IMG/VR virus record: IMGVR_UViG_3300011115_000575
Location: 1 to 64,000 of that record
Length of the DNA stretch: 64,000 nt
Reading direction: 5' to 3' (one strand)
Source of the DNA: a virus
Shown: positions 58,681 through 64,000 of the stretch, in pieces
Layout of the letters: every line of letters begins with the position of its first letter
Numbering within the stretch: position 1 is the first letter of the stretch
Notes under the pieces: model-generated
Databases searched by the model: none
What the model saw: only the letters and a program-made list of their open reading frames with translations
What the model was told of the DNA's origin: nothing
Position numbers and translations under genes: made by a program

Positions 58681-60978
58681 CTATTTTTTATAATCTGACA
58701 TTTTAATAGCAGATTTCTTTATCTCTGCAATATACTCTCTTGAGTCAGCTTCTATTTTACTCATATCTATTTTACCAGACATTTTCATTTGCTCAATTTG
58801 TGCTTCCATTTGAAGTTTCATTAGAAGCATTTGCGATTCAAGCTCTTTTTCTTTTTGAATAACCGCCATTTTAGCTTGAGTTTCTATTTGAATAGTCTGC
58901 TGTTGCATTTGAGCTGCTACTTGAGCAGATTGTTGCTGAATCTGACCATTCATTTGTTGTTGTTGCATTGACCTTTCTTGAGCATCTTCTTGGTTCTTAC
59001 TTATTTTGTATGCTAATAATAATTCAGCATACTTTAAGTTATCCAAATTTTCAACCATCATTGCGTCAGCCAATGTTATTTGCCCCGCTTGTATTGCCTG
59101 CTCAATTCTTCTATCTAATTTTTCTCTATCTGCTTCTGTTGGTTTTTGTTCGATTATCAAACCACATTCGTAAGCAGAAACATTAGGATCTAACTTAAAG
59201 AATTGAACTGTATTAGAACCTAATGCTCTAACAAATCCATCAATAGTCCCCATTTGAGCAGCATCTTGAATTCTTAAAGTTAACGAATAGCATAACCTCT
59301 CTAGTAAGTTTCTTTCAGAACGCTTAATATAGTCAAGAGAATTATTTGTTGATTCAGATGCATACTTGGCTACTCCCTTTAATGTGCGGGGATCCGGCGT
59401 TGAACCATCTGTAATCTCATTAAACCCTAATATATCTCTCAATAATTGAATATTGTTTGTAATAATATTAAAGTATTGTACAGCTTCATTCCCAATACCG
59501 TTTTCAAGTTCTTCAATTGGTTTGTAGTTACTTGCTTGCCCTTCATCATTTAATCTACGATAAACTAAATTTCCAGTTTGATTATATAAATCTATAACAT
59601 CCATTGGTTTAAGAGCTTTGCCTCCTCTACCAATTGGCACATTTTCCAATGCACCTAACTCTATCATTATACCTCTTGGTCTTGCCCTAAGCATTACATT
59701 TTGTAATTTATACCAAGCCATTTGTATCTGGTCCGCAATTGGTTTCATTTGTTCACCTAATGAATAGGTGTTCATTTGATATAATTGTGGAGCAACAACG
59801 TGATAAGATAAAGTAGTTTCAGTCATTGAAGACTTAGCCCTCTTCATATTTGTAGCTAATTGGCAATCAAAAAACATATCAGAATCAATAATCCATTTAC
59901 CTTGATACACAACTTTATAATCAGTTTTGGTATATTTCTTATCTGACTTATTGTTTTTTATTTTACTTGCTCTACCTACAACTGTATTTCCTTTTGAGTT
60001 AACTCTTTCTTCTTGTATAAAATGATTTACAGAATAAAACTCCAAGTCAAGAACTCTAATTCTAAAACCATCATAGTTTCTATTTTGGTTTGAGTTAACA
60101 TTTTTAAGTAACGCAGGATTTCCTAATTTATTTGTATACTTAGCTGCAATTATTTCGTATTGAGCTTCTGTAATTTGATCTCCCGCAAGTTCTTTAAGAT
60201 CAGAAATTGTCATCTCAAGTACTTCTCCAAAATATTGAACATCTTCAAAATTCGGATCAATAGCATATGACATAACCATATTTGCTGGAGATACATGGCG
60301 GGTTTTAATTGTACCTGACCTATCAAAGTATTCTTTGTAAGCAGTAATACCGTAATCAATTAAGTCTTCAACTGCTTTTTCTCTTTGTTGAGGAAATTTG
60401 TTTAAACTTAATATTAATTCCAACGCTTGCTCCATCTCAATTGCCATTCTATGCTTATATGAATAGTTCATATACATATCAAGCTCCTTTAATGAAGAAG
60501 CATCAACATCGGGGTCTGGCACCAAACTTGGGTCAATCCCTTGTTTTTTAAATTCTTCTTTTACTATAAGTGCAGATGCATTCTTTGCGTAAAATTCTTT
60601 TTTATCGTCTTGTGCTAACGGGTCAATTGCGTCAACAGAAATAGTATAGTCGGCTTTTAATAAAGTAGCTAAAGCTATTCTTCTAAACTTTGGGATAATT
60701 GGTAATATATCCCAGTTAATATTAATCCAAGATTGGTCTTCGTTAGCAACTTGATTAGGTTGAAATAACTTCTTATATCTACTTACCGATTGTTTCCCAA
60801 GCATATACAACTTGGTTTCATGGTACTTATCTCTTCCGTTATAAAGTTGATTAGGATAATAAGTTGAAAAATCCATCCAAGCGGATTTTATATATTGAGC
60901 AATCCATTTTTTATCCTTTTGAGAAGAATCTAATAGGTGGCTTGGAAAACCAAGTGTCGAAGTTACGTTATCATCCAT
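58681..60978 (-). CDS. Portal protein, 765 aa
   Basis: The protein forms the portal ring at the head vertex. It resembles crAss-like and related portals: an N-terminal helical region, ITAYKEYFDRSGTIKTRHVSPANMVM (short phrase), then a wing/stem region and a long Gln/Met-rich helical C-terminus (barrel). Gene order terminase-portal-scaffold-capsid and the length support the call. A CCGGATCCC copy at 59389 encodes P-D-P. Confidence 0.8.
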   Translation of the reverse strand: MDDNVTSTLGFPSHLLDSSQKDKKWIAQYIKSAWMDFSTYYPNQLYNGRDKYHETKLYMLGKQSVSRYKKLFQPNQVANEDQSWININWDILPIIPKFRRIALATLLKADYTISVDAIDPLAQDDKKEFYAKNASALIVKEEFKKQGIDPSLVPDPDVDASSLKELDMYMNYSYKHRMAIEMEQALELILSLNKFPQQREKAVEDLIDYGITAYKEYFDRSGTIKTRHVSPANMVMSYAIDPNFEDVQYFGEVLEMTISDLKELAGDQITEAQYEIIAAKYTNKLGNPALLKNVNSNQNRNYDGFRIRVLDLEFYSVNHFIQEERVNSKGNTVVGRASKIKNNKSDKKYTKTDYKVVYQGKWIIDSDMFFDCQLATNMKRAKSSMTETTLSYHVVAPQLYQMNTYSLGEQMKPIADQIQMAWYKLQNVMLRARPRGIMIELGALENVPIGRGGKALKPMDVIDLYNQTGNLVYRRLNDEGQASNYKPIEELENGIGNEAVQYFNIITNNIQLLRDILGFNEITDGSTPDPRTLKGVAKYASESTNNSLDYIKRSERNLLERLCYSLTLRIQDAAQMGTIDGFVRALGSNTVQFFKLDPNVSAYECGLIIEQKPTEADREKLDRRIEQAIQAGQITLADAMMVENLDNLKYAELLLAYKISKNQEDAQERSMQQQQMNGQIQQQSAQVAAQMQQQTIQIETQAKMAVIQKEKELESQMLLMKLQMEAQIEQMKMSGKIDMSKIEADSREYIAEIKKSAIKMSDYKK

Positions 60979-60980
60979 AA

Positions 60981-63038
60981 TTAAAACGGAAATACATCTC
61001 GTATTTCATATAGTTTTTGTTGTTGTTCAATCTTTTGAGTAAACTTTGATTTACTCGATGCAATTAAGGTATAACCACTCGCCATTGCTGCATCAAATTT
61101 AGTTGTTTTATTTATATCAAAGTGCAACCAATCGTTTAAAAGTTTTGGAAATTTTACTTTATGTAAATTATCCATTATATAACTTTCTGTTTCCTCGGCT
61201 ATCTGTTGGTGCACCTTTGTGCTAGCAGATATACCATACTTAGTAGAATTGGGCATTTTAATTAAAAACTTTTCGTATCCTCTATATTCAAAGTACTTAA
61301 TTAAACCAATTTTTTGATCCTCAGAAAGTATTTCACAACCAAAAAAATGGCACAACTTAATCATATCCTCATAAAATATTTCTGCTTTATCAGGTCTATT
61401 TAAGTATTCAATTAAAAATGTTTCACTCAACTCATCTGTTGCATCAAATCTCCTATAGACATATGCTGCTCCATCAGAACGTTCATTGCTTGTTGTTATC
61501 GAATGGTCAAAGGGGTCAACTCCAATTGCATATTTTGTTTTAGCTTTTGGTGTTTTCTTTGTGCCATACTCCTCAACTTGGTTATATGAATCAACGTCTT
61601 GTGGGTTTACTTCTTTTATTACAAGAAACTTACCCGTAGAACTTTCTTTAAAAATAACCTTGCTATCACGAACTCCATCTTCCCAGATAAATTCTCCTTG
61701 CAAATATAATTCTTTTTTATCAATCCACGATATTGTTTCAATTTGCCTATTGATTGCCATTGCATCATATAAGCAAGTCTCTCCTTCACTAAAGAATGCC
61801 TCCTCAATAGTAAATGGGTTTTTACGAATATAAGATGCTAATGCTCTACTATCAGATGACAACGCATCCCTTGCATTTATATAATAATCTTTTGCTTTTT
61901 CTTCGTCTGCAAATCCATACTTATCGTAGAATAGTGTTTTATAGGCGGGCATAAAGTATTGGTATAGCCCTGACATTGTTCTTCCATTCTTATCTCTTTT
62001 GGATTGGTCTGATGCCATCCAAAGTTGTTTAAAAGATGCTCCCCCATCTTCCATCTCCTCAACAGTAGTAGTATATAAAGCCTTACCAATAATATTTTCT
62101 TCTTGTTGTAAACAAAATTGAACCACTTGATGACGGTCATAAACATCAACATTCTTTGTTTTGCCCGCTTCATCCGCAAGGTATCTATGTAATTTCGTTC
62201 CATCGTATGAGAATTTATCTGCTGACTTAAATGTAATGCTTGACTCAAGTTCTATCTTTTTATCAAAATCAAAATCAGATGCACCCCTCTTATTTGTTTT
62301 AAAGAAACGAAGTTCTCCTTTAGGGGTCATACCTTTTTCAGTATCGTAAATCGGAATAAAGAAATCGGGTAGGTATTTAAATGGCATTACAACACCTTTA
62401 GCAAAAACGTTTTCTTTTGCATCTTCAAACGTTTTACTTTGTATACCTGCGTTTTTATTTCTACTACGGGAAGTAAGCTCAAATAAAAAAGCACCCGCCC
62501 TCATTGTCTTACCCTGTCTACGTTTTGTTACCTCAATCATTCCTAGACTGCGTGGGTCTTGGCATACATATTCTAAAAAGTAAAAAAACTCTTTGTCCGT
62601 AATACGAAAGTCAGGATACCCTACATCTATTTTCCAATGGACCAGATAAAAATAATGAAGCCCTGTAATATAAGTGGCATGACCATTGTTATAAAACCAA
62701 AATCCATTTAATCTTCTATCCCACTCTTGATTTCTATAGTTCTGAAGCTCACTACTTTGATAATCAGCATTTGTTTTTTGAGATAACATCTCACGCTTTC
62801 TTTTTGCTTCGTAATCATCGGGTGGCAAAGGTCTCTCCCAATACTGATTTTCCTTCCGCATAGACCGCTTAACCGGATCCCTTTTTTCCCATTCATTTGT
62901 GATAATATTATATACCCACCCAATAGGAGGAACATTTACCGTAATCCCATGAATATCAAGTTGTTTTGAATTTTTATGAACTCTATACATATTATAATGA
63001 TTGGTAAATGCCTTTTCTAATTCTATAGCAAACTGCAC
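60981..63038 (-). CDS. Terminase large subunit, 685 aa
   Basis: ATPase motifs: Walker A TKRRQGKT (171-178, Lys177) and Walker B-like YLADEAG with Asp289 and Glu290. The nuclease domain includes GVDPFDHS (around residue 503) and a later Asp-rich region (DWLHFD). It cuts and pumps DNA into the head through the portal. The longest frame begins with a GTG at 63038, overlapping the HNH gene by 16 bases. An ATG 16 codons further in (62990) is an alternative start. The gene order and length fit large terminases of Bacteroidota podoviruses. Confidence 0.88.
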   Translation of the reverse strand: MQFAIELEKAFTNHYNMYRVHKNSKQLDIHGITVNVPPIGWVYNIITNEWEKRDPVKRSMRKENQYWERPLPPDDYEAKRKREMLSQKTNADYQSSELQNYRNQEWDRRLNGFWFYNNGHATYITGLHYFYLVHWKIDVGYPDFRITDKEFFYFLEYVCQDPRSLGMIEVTKRRQGKTMRAGAFLFELTSRSRNKNAGIQSKTFEDAKENVFAKGVVMPFKYLPDFFIPIYDTEKGMTPKGELRFFKTNKRGASDFDFDKKIELESSITFKSADKFSYDGTKLHRYLADEAGKTKNVDVYDRHQVVQFCLQQEENIIGKALYTTTVEEMEDGGASFKQLWMASDQSKRDKNGRTMSGLYQYFMPAYKTLFYDKYGFADEEKAKDYYINARDALSSDSRALASYIRKNPFTIEEAFFSEGETCLYDAMAINRQIETISWIDKKELYLQGEFIWEDGVRDSKVIFKESSTGKFLVIKEVNPQDVDSYNQVEEYGTKKTPKAKTKYAIGVDPFDHSITTSNERSDGAAYVYRRFDATDELSETFLIEYLNRPDKAEIFYEDMIKLCHFFGCEILSEDQKIGLIKYFEYRGYEKFLIKMPNSTKYGISASTKVHQQIAEETESYIMDNLHKVKFPKLLNDWLHFDINKTTKFDAAMASGYTLIASSKSKFTQKIEQQQKLYEIRDVFPF

Positions 63039-63505
63039 TTACTGTTAGATTTATTTTTTTTTGCTAATTCTATTCTTGATGAATAAACAATTCCACTTGA
63101 TTTATCTAGAACAGGCTTTGTTGTAAACATATTTTTTACGTTTAATTTTCCTTTTTCCTTTGAAACACTTCTTGCTTTATTAGTTACATAAGATGTACCA
63201 ATCCTCCAAGAATGATTAATATTTTCAGACGGAGTGCACCATTCAAGATTTTCTACTCGATTATCGTTTTTTATTCCATTTATATGGTTTACTTCTTTTT
63301 TATTTAAGGGATTTTTAATAAACGTTTGTGCTACAATTCGATGTGCGGTATAATTTTTGCTCAAACCGTTTTTTGAAAGATTAACAACAACATAAGATTT
63401 TGATTTATTGCTTAACACTTTTAATGTTTTTTTATTCCTTACATTCCCCCTACAGCTAACTTCATACAATCCTTCGTAATTCACAATATCTTTCCAATTT
63501 TCCAT
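63023..63505 (-). CDS. HNH endonuclease with NUMOD4, 160 aa
   Basis: NUMOD4-type N-terminus (WKDIVNYEGLYEVSCRGNVRN), an HNH core (AHRIVAQTFIKNPLNKKEVNHINGIKNDNR in short, NLEWCTPSENINHSW), then the start of a NUMOD1-like segment (KPVLDKSSGIVYSSRIELAKKN) that breaks off at a short C-terminus. It lies directly before the large terminase gene and overlaps its start by 16 bases. The abrupt end suggests a truncated element. It is a free-standing homing endonuclease that inserted next to a conserved gene. Confidence 0.8.
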   Translation of the reverse strand: MENWKDIVNYEGLYEVSCRGNVRNKKTLKVLSNKSKSYVVVNLSKNGLSKNYTAHRIVAQTFIKNPLNKKEVNHINGIKNDNRVENLEWCTPSENINHSWRIGTSYVTNKARSVSKEKGKLNVKNMFTTKPVLDKSSGIVYSSRIELAKKNKSNSKCSLL

Positions 63506-63522
63506 ATTTTTTTTTGTTAATA

Positions 63523-64000
63523 TTATAAGTTAGATATTGCCTCAGGGGTCATACTTAATATTTTATCTTTTTTATCGCTATTATCTCCAAACAGTTTCTC
63601 TTCATAAGCCTCAATCCTTTTAATAATAGCATCGCATTCTCCCATTAACTTTGATTTAATTTCTAATGCTTGTAGTTTATCCTTATCATTTTTAAAATCT
63701 TTAATAGGATTCAATAACTCTTGCTGATACTGCCACAACACCTCTTCGTTAGCGGCTAATATTGACCACACCTTGGACTGCTGATACCGAAGATAGGCAT
63801 TTACATAACCTACTATATTTGGATGGCTTAAATCAAAGATTTGTTCATTAGCTTTTAACCCTACTAATTCAGCACACTCCTTCTTCCTATCTAATAACAA
63901 AGGTATCTTTAACCTAAGCGGAGACTTGCTATCATATAACAATATTACATACTTAATAATTGCTTCTTCAGTTGGAGATACTTTACCAAACAACTGCTCA
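63523..64000 (-). CDS. Partial gene, possible small terminase/packaging protein
   Basis: The frame stays open to the right edge of the window, so the start lies outside. At least 158 codons are visible. The visible part is helical and charged (RYQQSKVWSILAANEEVLWQYQQELL). Its place directly before the large terminase, apart from the inserted HNH gene, suggests a small terminase subunit or related protein; no motif proves it. Confidence 0.5.
   Translation of the reverse strand, partial: EQLFGKVSPTEEAIIKYVILLYDSKSPLRLKIPLLLDRKKECAELVGLKANEQIFDLSHPNIVGYVNAYLRYQQSKVWSILAANEEVLWQYQQELLNPIKDFKNDKDKLQALEIKSKLMGECDAIIKRIEAYEEKLFGDNSDKKDKILSMTPEAISNL

Larger units (their letters stand above)
145..62881. 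repeat. CCGGATCCC 9-mer dispersed through the window
   Basis: The 9-mer CCGGATCCC or its complement GGGATCCGG occurs exactly at 145-153 (complement), 10122-10130, 17232-17240, 18370-18378, 33612-33620, 35989-35997 (complement), 55739-55747, 59389-59397 (complement) and 62873-62881. A near copy (GGGATCCGT) is at 24671-24679. Every GGATCC found in the window extends to CGGATCC on one strand; the two others are near 28444 and 31802. The copies sit inside unrelated genes and encode different residues in different frames (TGS, PGS, AGS, RIP, GDP, PDP, RDP), so protein conservation does not explain them. The function is unknown. Confidence 0.8.

Noticed and set aside
63023-63505. Group I intron with HNH gene splitting the terminase
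   Set aside because: Upstream of the HNH gene only about 17 bases separate it from another gene's stop, leaving no room for a first terminase exon.
1-64000. tRNA genes, integrase, DNA or RNA polymerase
   Set aside because: None was recognised on reading both strands; absence by eye is not proof, and a tRNA search would be needed to exclude tRNAs.

Overview
This window is part of a tailed double-stranded DNA phage genome, most likely a podovirus of a Bacteroidota (flavobacterial-type) host. The evidence is low GC, A-rich leaders without Shine-Dalgarno sequences in front of most genes, and repeated promoter-like elements of the Bacteroidota form TTTG-N19-TAnnTTTG on both strands. The late gene order (terminase, portal, scaffold-like, capsid, fibers, lysis, connector/ring proteins, tail nozzle, internal virion proteins) and the style of the terminase, portal and nozzle proteins recall crAss-like and related Bacteroidota podoviruses. 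No DNA polymerase, RNA polymerase, integrase or tRNA was recognised, so the window is probably not the whole genome.

Left arm (about 0.5-19 kb, plus strand, early/middle genes). An amidoligase and a class II glutamine amidotransferase come first, separated by 105 bases. A 0.5-kb regulatory-looking gap with inverted and direct repeats follows, then many small proteins and a first cytosine-C5 methyltransferase. A promoter, a roughly 95-nt structured RNA or attenuator and a strong terminator precede the replication module: a winged-helix initiator with a lambda-like origin candidate inside its gene, and a DnaB-type helicase. Further right are a RecB-like nuclease, small proteins, an SSB-like protein, an XRE regulator, an excisionase-like protein, a RusA-like resolvase, and a PD-(D/E)XK-like nuclease overlapping a second C5 methyltransferase.

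Right arm (about 19-64 kb, minus strand, late genes, read right to left). From the right edge: a partial gene in the small-terminase position, an HNH endonuclease, large terminase, portal, acidic scaffold-like protein, major capsid protein, and a capsid-adjacent protein. A long host-recognition region follows: a 2297-residue fiber with an S74 chaperone, three smaller fiber-type proteins and a Cys-rich adhesin-like protein. Then come a Zn-binding small protein, a lysis cassette (membrane proteins, GH24 lysozyme, single-protein spanin), connector/ring proteins interrupted by a GIY-YIG endonuclease, a tail nozzle, two internal virion proteins and a 2821-residue polyvalent virion protein with zincin and ADP-ribosyltransferase-like motifs. 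The arm ends in a cluster of very small basic proteins. The two arms converge and overlap by 39 bases at 18981-19019.

The most unusual signal not explained by genes is the 9-mer CCGGATCCC. It occurs nine times, in either orientation and in different reading frames, where less than one copy is expected by composition. Other leads are the small RNA or attenuator at about 8589-8684, the TTTTAG-N6-CTAAAA inverted repeats, the origin candidate in the initiator gene, and a palindrome overlapping the promoter of the lysis genes.
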